Source: Septoria linicola
Taxonomy: Eukaryota; Ascomycota; Dothideomycetes; Mycosphaerellales; Mycosphaerellaceae
Length of the DNA: 64,000 nt
Direction: 5' to 3'
Assembly: GCA_024114885.1 (NCBI GenBank)
Contig: CP099431.1
Location: 62,001 to 126,000, forward strand
Shown here one piece after another: positions 11,500-24,167 of the stretch. The notes under the pieces are model-generated. The model worked only from the letters and a program-made list of their open reading frames with translations. It searched no databases and was not told the DNA's origin. Both the position numbers and the translations under genes were made by a program. Each line of letters opens with the position of its first letter. Positions within the stretch are counted from its first letter, which is position 1.

Positions 11500-14400
11500 A
11501 GATCTTACTTAGAATTGCTTAAAACTAGCTAGTTTTTCTATTAAAGTCTATTAAACTTTTAATTAGAGGCCTATTAAATAGTTACCTTTTCTAACGATAA
11601 CTACTAAAAATATCTTCTTAGATCTAATTATTATTCGCTAGATACTACTCTTCTACTATATCCTTAGAGATTTCCTTAGGAATAGCCTCTCTCTTCTTTA
11701 ATACTAATACTTCTAAGTTACTATCTACGCTTATAAAGCTAGCTTTACTAAATATCTACTTCTTAATATCTATAGCTATAGCGTAGGCAGTATCGAATTA
11801 AGCTTTAGCCGTAGTCTACTATTTAGCTATATAGACCTTAAACTCCTTCTTACTTATACTAAAGAGCTTCTTTATTTCTATACTTACTACCTAATCTGTC
11901 TATAGAACTCGGCCTACTAAGGTATTAGAAATCAGGCCTAGGCTAGTTAATAGTACCTCTATAGCGAAAGGTTTTATCGCTCGTATAGGGTATATAGTAC
12001 TAGAAGCTATAAAGGGTATCTACTCGCGATAGAGATATACGCTATAGATTATAGAAACGTTAACGTAATTACTATTAGGTAGCTTATCTAATATACGACT
12101 ATTAGAGTAGGCTAGAAATACTATCGGAATTATACGATACTCTTCGCCTATACGAGTATACTACTAAGGGATATAGGGGTACGAAATAACTAGCGAGCCT
12201 ATATTAGTATAAGGATTCTTCTAGCTAAGCTTAAGATTAGCTTTTATTTCGTTAGTAATTACTAGAGGTATAGTCTCGACGAAGCCTATACTATAGCTTT
12301 ACTTATTAGCGATAATACGCCTCGCTAGCTACTTTGCCTCCTTAGAGTTAAAGAGCCTATTACTAATCGTGTCCGAGGTTAGTAAAAGTCGTCCTCTATC
12401 GCTAGTATCGTCTAGAGAGATTATAAATTAAACCTAATCAAGCTCCTTCTTCTTAAGTAGTATATTCTCGTTTAAGGTAATATACTAGAAGCCGTTAGAG
12501 TAGTTAGAACTAGCCTTATCGTCGAAGATATAAAAGGTAGTAGATAGGTAGGCTACGTACTTAATAGTCGTATATAGAGTAGTAACTAACTAATATAGCT
12601 ATAGTAGAAGATACTAGCGAAGAAGCTATTAGGATAGCGAGTACTATATACTACGAGACTAACTATACTAACTAATAGCCGTATTATACTATTAATATAC
12701 TATAAACTTATACCGTATAGCTTCGAGTAAAGAGTCTAGGATCTAAAATAGGCCTTCTATAGAAGAAGAATAAAAGAGGAAGCTATAATCGATCTAGGTA
12801 CCCTTATTACTATCGTAGTCTAAGAGCTCCTAAGCCCTCTAATAGACGTTAGAAGTAACCTTCAAGTCTACTTCGGTTACTACGAACTAAAAGAGTCCGA
12901 GATAGCTTCCTCCTACCTTACGTATTAGAGTATTAATATCGTTTTCTAGTTTCTAAGTATTAGTACCCTTCTTACTACGACGAGGGCGTCCTATAGGCTT
13001 AGAGAAGAAAGTATTCGCTTCTAGCTTAAACTACGTCTAGTTTTAAGTATTCTAGGTAATAAAGGCTTAGAGATCAGCTATACTATCTATCTAAATAATA
13101 CGCTAGTAGAGAGTATACGTTACGTCGGCCGTCTTTAGTAGCTTTAAACCTATAGTATTATCTATCTTAGCTATATATTCTTTATAAAGAGGCTAGCTAA
13201 GGTATAGAAGAATATTAATTAAAGCGTAGCTCTTAGCTACTTTCTTCTTCTCCTAGACATTATCGACTTCTTTAAGAGTACTACTAACGATTATATAGTA
13301 GTAGACTTTAGAGGTAATACTATCCTTTATATAGGCCTAGTAATATAGATTAGGCTCTAAGTCGCTCTCTAGCTTAATTCCGCTATTATCTTCTAGTACG
13401 ATTAGCGATAGACGTTACGGACCTAGTAGTAGCTCTATCGTAGGTAAAACTTAGTCTTAAGTAGGATCGCTATTACTTAAAGTACTTAGTATAGGAGAAG
13501 TTTCGATCGAGTTAATAATAGTTTCTCTAGCGCGAATTCTAGTAAGCCTCCTACTCTTATAAAGAATAGGCGTAGGCTTCTTCGTAGAGCTTAGCGTTAA
13601 CTTCTCTAACTAAGCTTTTAGCCTTTATATAGTACTAGGCGATATAGAATCTCTAAGGCGAGGCTCTAGAGTTATAAGTAAATTACCTTCTCCTTCTCCT
13701 TCTTAACTAGAGTTTCGAGTAGGACTAGATAAGGATAGGCTCTTAGGCGTAGAGGAGGAGGGTCGTCTATTAGATCTTAGATTTCTAGGAGGAGGTAATA
13801 GTCTATAGGACATTAAGAGCTATCTCTCTACTACTAGGAATACGTAGGTCGGTTCTTCGAAAGCCTCTCCTTTAGTAAGCTTAACTATAAATCTATACTA
13901 ATTAAGTCTATAGCTCGCCTCTAGGTATACTTCTTTTATCTTATAGCTAAATACGTCGACCTACGAGAGCTTCTTCTTAAACTTATTCTAGTAGCGTCTC
14001 CTATCTAAGTTTGTATTAATAAAGCCTAAGCTCTACGAGCTAGAAGTCTTCTTACTTCTCTATAGCTGAAAATACTAGCTACGAGAGAATATATTCGCTA
14101 CCTACTAATAGAAACGCTCTTACTTTTACTATACTAAGAAGATCTAGTCTTTAGACTCGCTCTCTTTAAAGACGCCTTTATACTTATTTAACTATTAATA
14201 AAGGTTCCTAAGTATCTCTTTATCGTATAAGACTTAGTTAAGGAAGAGGAAGTTTTACTTATACCTAAACTCTATACGTAGTTACTACTAAATCAAGTTT
14301 CTCTCCTTTACTAAGTCTCGGCCTTCTTAGCGTATCTTCTTTATATTATCGCGCTTTACGCTCTACGCGTCAAGGTGCTTTAGTAAAATCTTAGTAGAGA

Positions 14401-14600
14401 GGCGTTTAAAGAAGTTAAATACGCCGATCTTTATCTTATTATTTACTTCCTCGACTTACTTAAGTACTAAGTCGACGCTCTCCTCTTAGTCTTATAGTGT
14501 CTCTAGCGATAGAATAGCTTCGGTAGTATTATTAAGGTTCGTTATACTAGTAAGAGATCTACTTAAAGGCTAGAAGCTAACGATAGAGCCTTCGCGATTA
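11500..14600 (-). pseudogene. Long extra sense ORF downstream of integrase, unknown
   Basis: Between pol and the 3' LTR of the giant Gypsy the minus strand reads as protein for roughly 1,000 codons, interrupted only by TAG/TAA. Landmarks: EAILSLETL*D*EESVDL near 14530; KRDNIKKIR*EGRDLVKERN near 14330; SYKIKEVYLEASYRLN near 13930; an ATG at 13813 followed by SYRLLPPPRNLRSN and a Ser/Pro-rich basic stretch; KPIGRPRRSKKG near 12970, resembling a basic GRP/AT-hook-like patch; and FKVYIAK near 11830. No reverse transcriptase, integrase or envelope-like membrane segment was recognised. It may be an additional gag-like or DNA-binding protein, or a captured host gene. The exact start is not resolved. 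Confidence 0.55.
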
Positions 14601-15145
14601 ATACGAGCGAGCGCTATATCTTATATAGAACTTAAAGAAGCTATTTTTCGTCTCTTTTTTAGAGAATCTTATCTAGATAGTTCTTATATTAGGCTTCGAA
14701 TAGGTAAGGTAGAAGGCGAAAGCGCTAGTCTTAATAAGCGTTTAGGCGTTAAAGAACGCTAGAAAGGAGAAGTCTTGTTCTTTATACGTAATAGAGAAAG
14801 AGAACGTCTTTAAATAGTCGTATTAGTAGCTTAGAGCGATATAAAGCGCGTAACTAGTAACGAGTAACTTAAATAGCGAGGAGGGTCGGGCGCGTAACTA
14901 GTTATAGAGTTTTCTATTATATTAGTTACTACTTACGTATATAAACAGCTATATAGCGTTACTAGATAGTAACGAAAGATAAGAACTAAACTTAATAGAA
15001 GTAAGGCTCTATAGTAACTAATTAATAGTTAATAAGGAAGAAGAGATCGTTTAGAGCGTAAAAGTAGTCTAATTATATACCTTATCGTAGTAGCGTAACT
15101 ACTATTAGGATTAGGGGTCTATATATAAGGCTTAATTACGTAAGG
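14601..15145. other. Region between divergent extra ORFs
   Basis: Lies between the minus-strand extra ORF and the plus-strand antisense ORF. The minus strand still reads partly protein-like (SLFKLLVTSYALYIALSY near 14870), so the minus ORF or an upstream exon may extend here. A shared promoter is possible but no motif was recognised. Confidence 0.35.
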
Positions 15146-15176
15146 TTTTAGTTATCGTTTAAAAAGACAACTAAAA
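15146..15176. repeat. Imperfect palindrome, TTTTAGTTATCGTTT family
   Basis: TTTTAGTTATCGTTT followed by AAAAAGACAACTAAAA. The left arm is identical to that of the perfect palindrome at 23428-23458. It lies just ahead of the antisense ORF. Confidence 0.7.
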
Positions 15177-15189
15177 GTTTACTTTACCT

Positions 15190-16190
15190 TAACGCTTCTA
15201 TAGCTATCGTATACTACTAACGCTACTACTAACTACTATAGTATATACCTTACTATCGCTAACGAGGACTAAGACTTAGATACTATCGTTATTACTCCTA
15301 CTAACTTAAAAAAGCCTTATTTTTCGTCTACCTAGTCGACTTACTAGATCGCGCTTTCTATATTATAAGAGACCGCTAGCGCTATAATCAATAGCTAGAA
15401 AGGAGCTATTAGAGCTGTTATTACTAAGGATTTAAGCTTCTCTACCTTTATATAGGCTAAAAACCTTAAATTTCAAGAATTCTCTACTAGAAACTAATAT
15501 TTTTAGCGATTCCTTTAGTTAGGCGAAAATTAATAGTAAAAAGATCTTTAGGACAGATAATTATTATCTTACTTTGCCGATTAGTAATAGAAAAGGGCTC
15601 TAGGAAGGTAGATCGTAGTACTAACCTTAGAAATTACTAGTAGAAAAGAGCTTTAGAAGTATAGCTCTAGCTTAGATTTTAAAACCTAGTAGTAGAAAGT
15701 AGCTCGGGATAGCTAACTTTTATAGCGATAGTAGGCTTAGGACTTAGAAAAAGGAGTAGGATAGTAGGTTAGCTAGTAGATACAAAATCTATACTTAAAG
15801 GTTAAGCTTAGAAGAGTAACTAGCTATATAGATACTTATTTTAGCTATAGAAAATAGCGTCGAGATAGTTAGGATTAGCTAGATTTCTACTAATCTAGAG
15901 AAAGAGAAGCTTAGGAAGCTTAGATTAGAGCTCGATAGTAGCTCTAGAAATAAAAGAAGTACTTAGAACAGCTAAGATTTAGCTAGATTTCTACTAGTCT
16001 AGTAAATTATAAGCTTAGGAAGCTCTAATTAGAGCTTAATAGTAGCTTTAGGAACAAAAGAAGCGCTCGAGACGGTTAGATTAGAGCTCTAGGAATAAAA
16101 GAAGCGCTTAGGATAGTTAGATTAGAGCTCTAGGAATAAAAGAAGCGCTCGAGATAGTATAGACTTAGAGAGATTAGCCCTTTTTATAGT
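15190..16190 (+). pseudogene. Antisense coiled-coil ORF in the giant Gypsy
   Basis: On the strand opposite gag-pol about 330 codons remain protein-like when TAG/TAA are treated as former Gln/Trp codons. N-terminal landmarks are LDTIVITPTNLKKPYFSS and ETASAIINS near 15275-15395, then ITKDLSFSTFI and LKFQEFSTRN. The C-terminal third is very rich in Leu, Glu, Lys, Arg and ex-Gln positions (LRLEL, LEL*E*KKR), the signature of a coiled coil. It is encoded partly by 104-bp and 41-bp repeats that are not multiples of three. No family was recognised. The position between integrase and 3' LTR matches that of the antisense ORF in the host chromovirus. Confidence 0.5.
15876..16156 (+). repeat. Nested tandem repeats, 104-bp and 41-bp periods
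   Basis: A segment starting TAGCTAGATTTCTAC recurs at 15876 and 15980 (period 104). GTTAGATTAGAGCTCTAGGA recurs at 16075 and 16116 (period 41), ending near 16156. They build the coiled-coil part of the antisense ORF. Confidence 0.85.
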
Positions 16191-16209
16191 AGAGGCTAGG
16201 CTTTAGTAG

Positions 16210-19200
16210 CTAGATCTTAGCTCGTGCCTCTAATTAAGTATCGCCTATCGAATTTCTACTTCTTTAGTTCTACTAGGCTAGCTTTAACCTTCGGCTTACT
16301 AAGTCTTCTACTTCTTCTTTAAGCTCTATTAGTAGCTAGCGTATATAACTCTCTCTTTCTTCTTAAGTTATTACTAATAGCTTACTAATAAAGATCTACA
16401 GATACTTGTACCTAGATAGAAGTCCTAGTTCTATAACCTTCTCTATTAGTAGTAGTACTTCTTCTAGTTTAACCTAATCTAGAACTAGCTTTAGGTTTTC
16501 TTATAGAAAGGTATACTTCTTAAGGTCTATCCTCTTATAGATATACTTACGCTTTAAGCTATCTAGTTCCTTAAGCTTATAGGATATATCTCTCTATAAC
16601 ACTTTAGATACTCTAAAAGAGCCTTTCTACCTAAACGTAAGCTTATAGGAGAAGCTAGTTTTTAACTTAGAGTAGTATACTAATACGAGATCTCCTTCCT
16701 TTAGTATAGTAAGATCTATATAGCGATATTTATCGAAGTACGCCTTGTTCTATTCTTAGAGACGCTATTAATATAGTCGTCCTTCTTCTATAGTCGTTTC
16801 TATAGCTTCTAGAGCTTAAGCTCGGATCGTAAGAAGCTCTACTCTAGTCTTAACCTTACCTTAATCTATAATCTAGAAAGTATAGTATTCTAGCTCGATT
16901 AGTAGTACTACGTTATACTTAATTATTACCTCTAATAGCGTTAGGCCGGTAGTAGAGACTATTATCGTTCTCTCTACCTATAGAACAGCTAGAATATAGT
17001 TACGAATCGTATAAAGGCCGCTATTAGAGAGCTTTAAGTAAGCGTCTAATATTGTCTTATAGCCGACTTTAACGATAGCGTTAGACTAAGAGTAGTACGG
17101 CGAAATATTAATACGTTTAATACTATACGATAGTAGTAGTTTCTCTACGTTACTAAGGTTAGTCTTATAGTTATTAAGGATAACTTCTATAGCGGCACCC
17201 TACTAGTAAAAGATCTCTTCTTATATAAACCTTACTATCTATACTAAGGAGATACTCTTTACTAGGTACTAGAACATATATACTTCTAGCTAGCGCGATA
17301 GAGATTCGCGTATAACTATTAACGAACAGTTCTTCGAGATATATAAGCCGTCGATATACTACTACTAGCCGACTATAACTTAGAGCGGGATTTATAGTTC
17401 TCTAGGTACCTATCTCTTATACTAAAGACTATAAATAGTATATTACTAAATAGTAAGCGAGATTTATACCTAGACCCTATCCTACTACTATCGTTTCTAG
17501 ATAAGATTATATATCTATTTAGCGCTATAGTAACCGTTCTTATAATAGTATACCTTAACGATACGAGCTCGCGCTTTAGGTTTATTAATAACTCGCTATA
17601 GAGGTCTAGCTACTCGCTCTTAGCGCTAGAGCTAGTTGTTTTTAATATAAAATAGCCGATACTTCTTCCTTAGCCGCTTATACTCGTTATTAGAAACTCT
17701 CTTAGGTCTTTATATCTATATAAGTACGAAAGCGATATTTATTAACTCCTAAGAGTAGATCCTATTAATTATAGATAGCTCGCTCTAAATTATCTATATA
17801 GAGAAAGCGTTAATATAAAAGATATCGAAGAATTACTCGTTAATTATTAGATCTACGTCTTCTTCTTATTCTATAGCCTTTACGTCTTTAGGCGTAATAG
17901 GCTTCCTCGATAACGAATCTAGAGCTATATACTTCTTACTAGGAACATATATAACGTTAAAGTCGAAGAGGTAGATCTATACTAGCTAGCGCGTTATTAC
18001 TATATTTAGTAAATTAGAGGTAGCCTTATTAAGCTAGTAAACGAGGGTATTTATATTAATCTCTAGTTAGAAGTATACTCTAAATAGTTATAGTTTCAGC
18101 TTCTTTAATACCTTTAGTATACTAAGGTATTTGCGCTTTCTAGTATCGTACTTAACTTCTACTAGGTTAAATAGACTAGACTTATATCGAACTAGATAGT
18201 AGAGAAGTAGCTCGTCTCGATTATATTAGGAAAGCGTATATCCTTAACCTTTACTACTCGAATCTACGCCTACGACGATAAGTCCTACTCCTTCTCTAAA
18301 GTTAAGAGTAACTAGGGCTAGGGCTGAAACTAGTATCTTTAAGACGACGTCTTTAGCTAGTTAGTGTTTAGTAGTCTATTAAAACTTAGTATCCTTCTAT
18401 AAGAGTTTAAATAGTAGAGTAAGGATAATCGTGAAACCTTTAACCTAGACGTAGTAGTACGTAACTACGCTAAGGAAGATTCGAACCTTCTTCTAATTCT
18501 CTAGAGTCGGCTATTTCTTAATCTTCGCTACTCTCGTAAAGTCTAGATAGTAACTATCGATACTAGTAAGGTAACCGACGATTACTAACTGTTCGTAATA
18601 GAGCTATAGCTTATTAAAAGCTACTATTATATTAGCCTATTCTATATTATAGAGAACGTCGTCTATAGCTATAATATGTTTAATAACGTAATAGTAGAGG
18701 CTAGGTTCAACCTCTTTACTATCGTACTTTGTCTTAGGCTCTTTAATACTAATATTATTAAGAAACGGCCGTGCCTTATACGAGACATACTCTATAAGCA
18801 CCTAATTAATAATACGAACGAACTAGGTAATAGAATTCGTAGCTCCTTATAGTAACGTTATCTACTATAACAAACCTAGTAGTAAATCAAAGCCTATAAG
18901 GTCTCTATATAATTCGTCGAGTAGAATTTAGTTATATCTAGAGAAGATATTAACTAACGAGGCTAGCGCGTAGCTAGTAAAGTCTTTAGAGAAACTCTTA
19001 GCGTTAGGTAGTAAGTTCGAATCTCTTATAGTAACTTGATTAAACTTCTAAGCTACGTTAATTAACTAATACTTCTTTAGCTTTCCTACCTCTATCTTCT
19101 TACTAATAAGGAAGTACGGATTTCGATAGATACTATAGTATAGCTTAAGAGTTCTAGCTTAGATTCGTTACCTTAGTATATCTTCTACGACGTGTTATAG

Positions 19201-22200
19201 AGATAGGTTTAGCTTAAAGCCTAGATACTACTATAGCTCGTAAGGAACTATTCGAATCTTCTATAGTAGAGTAATATTAGAGTTAATTCGGCCTAAATAC
19301 GTAAAGTCCTACGTAAAGGTAGCTTCTCGATTCCTTAGTATATAGTATAACAAATCTAGCTTCTTTAGTAGTAGTTCTATACTAGGTTTGAACTTTGTAA
19401 GCTATTTAGGCGTTAGGCGTAATCTAGGCTCGATCGTCGAGAACCTCTTAGTTAAGTACTTACTATTATAAGGTCTAGTACTAGGTAGTATAGCCGCTTC
19501 CTTCTTAATATAAGTCCGTCGCTAGTCCTTTAATCCGCTAGGGTTCGAGCTGTTAGTTATAGTAATGTCTATATTTACTAGTTTAATCTTATTAGTAACT
19601 CGCTTATAAAGAGTATAGGCGCTAATATAATTATCTAGCTTCTACTACCTCGTAGCTTCTTTATTATAAGCTTTCTCCGCTACTATATTAATAGTAGCCG
19701 AGATAATATACGTCTCCTCGCTAAGCTCGTCGTCTACTTTATCGGAAATAACCTCGTCGTAGGGTCTAGGTTCTTAGATAGCTAGCTCCGCCTCTCTAAG
19801 CTTCCTATAGGCAATTATCAAGTATTCGCCTCTATAATTTAAACTCTAGCTCGATTAAGATACTAGTATAGTATCTTTAAAGCTATACCTAATACTCTAG
19901 TATAAGTCTCGCTCGCTAGTACAAGCTAGTTTAGCTTCGCTAGTAGCTAGTAGAAGCTTCTTAAGTCGACTATTTTAGCTAAATTTAGCGATATTGCCTT
20001 CGATAGCTACTACTACGATATAGTCGTACTATATTTGAGTCTAGCTATAATTGACCTGTCTTAATAGTTCGAGCTATTATCGTAGAGAGGTACTTTATCT
20101 AATTAAGTCTACTATAAAATAGTCTCTAAAGTAAATTACCTTTATATATAATAACTACTACGTAAGGTAGTTAAAGACTTGATTCTCTAGGAGTTTAGGG
20201 CTATTAGTAACTATAAACGAACACTAGTACTAATCGCTTATCTATCTATACTACTAGTATAGTTTGAAGTATAGTATAGGAGGTATAACGTAATTATCGT
20301 TTAAAAAGGTAACTATAGAACGTTCTACTAGCTAACCCCTCTAAGTAGAGTTTTCACCTCTAACTACTAAACCTTATACGGAAAGGGTAGTAGAAGCTTG
20401 AAAAGCTTATAATCTCTCTCTCTCCTCTACGCTAATATATAATCTAGAGTCCTCGATAGTATACTCTATATTCTTTAGCTAGTAATTACTAAAAGTTAGA
20501 GTTCGGATACTAACTTCTACTAAATCTAGACGCGATATACGTGTTAGAGCCTCTATTAAACTCGTGCCGTCGACTAGAGCTAGTTCCTTAGTACTCTAGC
20601 TTTTCCTAGGACCTATTCTATAGTTCGTATATTACTATAGCTATTAAAGCTAGTAAATATAATAATATAGCCGTCTAGAGTACTAATTAAGCCTTCCTAC
20701 GAGCTATTATCGTAGTTCTTAGAAGCTAGGCGTACCTACTACGCCTACGGTCAGCTAAGTAAGATCGGGCCGTTCGCTAGTAAGACTAGAAATAGTATAG
20801 TAACTTTCACGCTAAAGGTATCGATTAATATCTCTAGGTAGTACCTAATAAAAGTAACCTTGCCTCCGACTCTATCTATAGTAATATTACTAAGAGAGAT
20901 TATACCGACTTAAAGCTTTCGAATATGTTCGATCGGTATAATTATTAACTTAGCCTCCTCGTCGATTAAAGACTTATAAGCTATTATTCGAGAGCTATAC
21001 TTTATAGGTACGTAGATACTTAGAATAATCTAATAGATATTATTAAATAATAGAAAGATATTATTAGTCCGCTTATAAAGCTTAGAAGTAGGCCTAGGTT
21101 TCACTATATTAATCGCTATAGTAGTAGCCTAGAAGGCCTTAATATTAGTCGCTAAGATAGCTTTTATTAGCTTCTCTTCTACCTACTCGCTAAAGGCTTT
21201 AGATAGTAAGAAATATACGCTAATCTTAGCTTGACTACCTCTATTCGTACGCTTCTTTATATAGAGCTTGTCAAGCTTCTTATATAGATCTATATCGTTT
21301 AGAACACGACCCTATAAGGAATATAACGCTCGCTCGCTATAGAGAATAATCTCTACTAAGCTTAACTAGACCTTAGATTCGAGTATTTTATCTATCTAGA
21401 AGACGTTAGCGTTATTATTAGCGTATATAGCTCGAAGGTAATTATCTATACGCTTAGTCTTCGAAGGCTCTTTAGCCTTCTTTCGCTTTTAAGTATATAT
21501 AGGAGCGACTAGAACTAGTAGACCGTTTAGGTAGTCGTATATCTACTTATCCTCGACCTTATCGTTATTACGTCTCTAAGTTTAAGAATCCTCTAACTCT
21601 CCTATATCTATAAGGTAAGGAGCTAGCTAGTTTTTATCTTTAACCTCTTTAATACGAGAGTAACGATAAACATAGGTTCTTATAGCTATAGCCTAAGTCG
21701 TAATCTACTTCTATACTCCTATTAGCTATCTTCTACCTAGACGAGAAGGATTTAGGTTCCGCTTTGTCTTTACGCTATCCTTAGCTACGTAGGCGCTAAT
21801 TAGATCGTCCTAATCCTTCTACGTAATAGAAGCGACTTAGCTAATATTAATAGGACCGTCGATACTAGCTACCTTGTTCGCTATCCTCTACTAGCTCGCT
21901 CTTAGTATTAATAAACGATCTACATTTTCAAGATTAATCTTTCTATAGCGCTACTCTAATACTTCTATTAATACGAATAGCTTTAGTAGTTCCTTATCCT
22001 AGTAGTACTATATCTTTTCTATACCTAGGCGAGGCGTTCTATAGTATATAATACTAGTCTTTAGATCTCTATATATTAAGCTCTTAGCCTCGAACTACTA
22101 TAGGTACTCGTAGTTTATAGCTATATAGCCTTCGAGCCTATATATCTAATAACCTAAAATCTTTAGAGCGATCGCTACGTAAGCCTTAATTATCAACCTA

Positions 22201-23228
22201 TTATCTATCGTAGCTAAATTAATCGAAATCTCCTAGCTATAAGTAGGCCTTAGAATATATAGATAGTCGTAAGAGTAAGACTTCGCCTACTATCCTATTA
22301 ACAAGCGTAGTAGCTATAGGCCTTCTTCTTCGAGTCGACGAATCGTAGTAATTACGAGGTCTTATATACTAGCAGTAATATTATCGATAGTTACTAGCTC
22401 ACGGCCTTTACAGACTACCGTTTCTCTAGCCTTGAACTTAGAGTTTAGCCTTAAGGTAGACTTCTTTACTACTTCGTACAACTACTAGACGTCTCTACCG
22501 CCTTCGTTATATACTTCTAATTTAAAGTCCTTATTACTATTAATCTAACGCTAGGCTATCTTTAAGAGCTTACTATAATCTAAGTCCTTATTATTAAGAT
22601 CTAACCTAAGATAGGCCTAGAGTCTTTTACTAAAACGAAATAGAAGGCCTTATACGAATAGAAGAGTACGAGAACGCTCGTCTATATACGAAGTAGGTAT
22701 AGTATTAGAGTAGAGTATAAACTGCCTTAAGTACTCTAAGAGATTATTATCCTCGCTATAGTTAACCTTATAAAGGTTCTATATATAGTAGCGATTTCCG
22801 AGTATATATATATTATCGTACTTTTAGTATTCCTTAATAATTGACTCCTTGAACTTAGTATAGTTTCGATTATAGAAACTATTAAGGCGCTAGTATCGTC
22901 TACGTTAGACAACTATAACCTAAGTAAGTAACTTCTTATAAAGCTACTTATTATTATTAATAAGTAGAATAGCGTAGTTTCTATATAGTGTTTCAAAACG
23001 CTTAATATACTTAGTTACGTTCTCTCTATTAAAGAAGAGATTCTAGTCCGAGCTAGGTAGTAGTAGAACCTAAGCGATAATTACCTTCTAGCTTTAGGTT
23101 ACTTAGATAGTCTCTATAAGTAGCTAGAACTATACTATAGATAGTCTACCTCCTAAGTTTAGTCCTTAAAAGATATTAGTATTAGAGTTAAGGTTAGTAC
23201 CTCCTTAGTCCTCCGCTTCTATAGACAT
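16210..23228 (-). pseudogene. gag-pol: Giant Gypsy gag-pol polyprotein (RIPed)
   Basis: Minus strand. A surviving ATG at 23228 opens MSIEAED, followed by a gag region (NVTKYIKRFETLYRNYAI near 23030). A protease-like ALVDGTSLIEAL lies at about 20580-20520. The RT active site is at about 18768-18745 as FLNNISIK, again with both catalytic Asp turned to Asn. The RT connection region follows (IVGYLTSIDSYYLDFTRVAK near 18580), then the RNase H end (FDFNVIYVPSKKYIALDSLS near 17960-17900) and an integrase H2C2-like region near 17600-17400. The total of about 2,340 codons is large for a Gypsy polyprotein. Stops are all TAG/TAA. Confidence 0.85.
20289..20312. repeat. Degenerate third copy of the palindromic motif
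   Basis: CGTAATTATCGTTTAAAAAGGTAAC resembles the arms at 15146 and 23428, inside the coding part of the giant Gypsy. The match is weaker than for the other two. Confidence 0.4.
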
Positions 23229-24167
23229 ATCGTTATCTAGTAGAGAGAATAAAGTAAAAGCGAGTAGTAGCTTTACTAGAGATCTTCGAATTTACTTATT
23301 AAGCTAGTTAGATAAGCTACTATCTAGTATTTCAGGCCGGCTAGTAGATACTAATTCACTTATAGAGCTCGTTTAAAGATATTCTAAGAGTGTATTATAC
23401 TCTTCTTGATTAGGTTTTTAAATAAAATTTTAGTTATCGTTTAAAACGATAACTAAAAACAAGAGTCTAAAATTTTATTAGCTATTAGAAGGTAAACGTT
23501 AAACTTTTCTTTATAATACTAGAGCTATATTAATTGTACCTAATAAGTAAGGCATGTCGTGTCGTATAGTTTAACTATTTATAGCTAGGCGCGTCTATCT
23601 TACTTATTTAAGTAATCTACTAAGTAACTATAGTAGTATAATATTACGTTAGCCTATACTATATACTAGGTCTAGGGCCTTAGACGTAATTAGTGTCCTT
23701 AGCTAAACGATTAGCGTCTAACGCTGTACTAGGGCTTATTCTAAGCGATTTATATACTAGAGGATACGAGATTACCTAGACAGGTCCGGCCTATCCTATA
23801 GCCTCTACGCTATCTAAACGAGGGCGTTTTTTACACTAAACCGGAGTCTAATCGAAGACTATTATAGGTATAGAGACTCTAAGTAAATCTCTAATATAGT
23901 AAGTCGCCTTACTATCTATACGATAATTACTAAATAGATCTATACTAAGGAGTACTAGAGGTTTATAACTTTTCTAGGTTAGAGCGATATCTATATTCTA
24001 GGAGCTTCTATATTATTATAGCTCTTTAAGTCGCCTCTTACGTAGGCTCCTTTAGGCCTCTTATTAATATTTATAGTACGTTAGTTCTTGCTTTAAGGCT
24101 ACTATCTACTCTCCGCGCTTCTAGTACTAGTATAAGAGAGAAGAGATAGCCCTATCTTCGGCTCTAT
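23229..24167 (-). other. 5' untranslated region of the giant Gypsy
   Basis: About 940 bp between the gag start and the 5' LTR. It contains the perfect palindrome at 23428-23458. The primer-binding site is expected next to 24167 but could not be assigned to a tRNA because of RIP. Confidence 0.5.
23428..23458. repeat. Perfect 31-bp palindrome (15-bp arms)
   Basis: TTTTAGTTATCGTTT, one central A, then the exact reverse complement. It would form a stable hairpin in the leader of the giant Gypsy RNA. That arms stayed perfect despite RIP suggests symmetric mutation or constraint; it could be a packaging or dimerisation signal, or a MITE-like relic. Confidence 0.85.
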
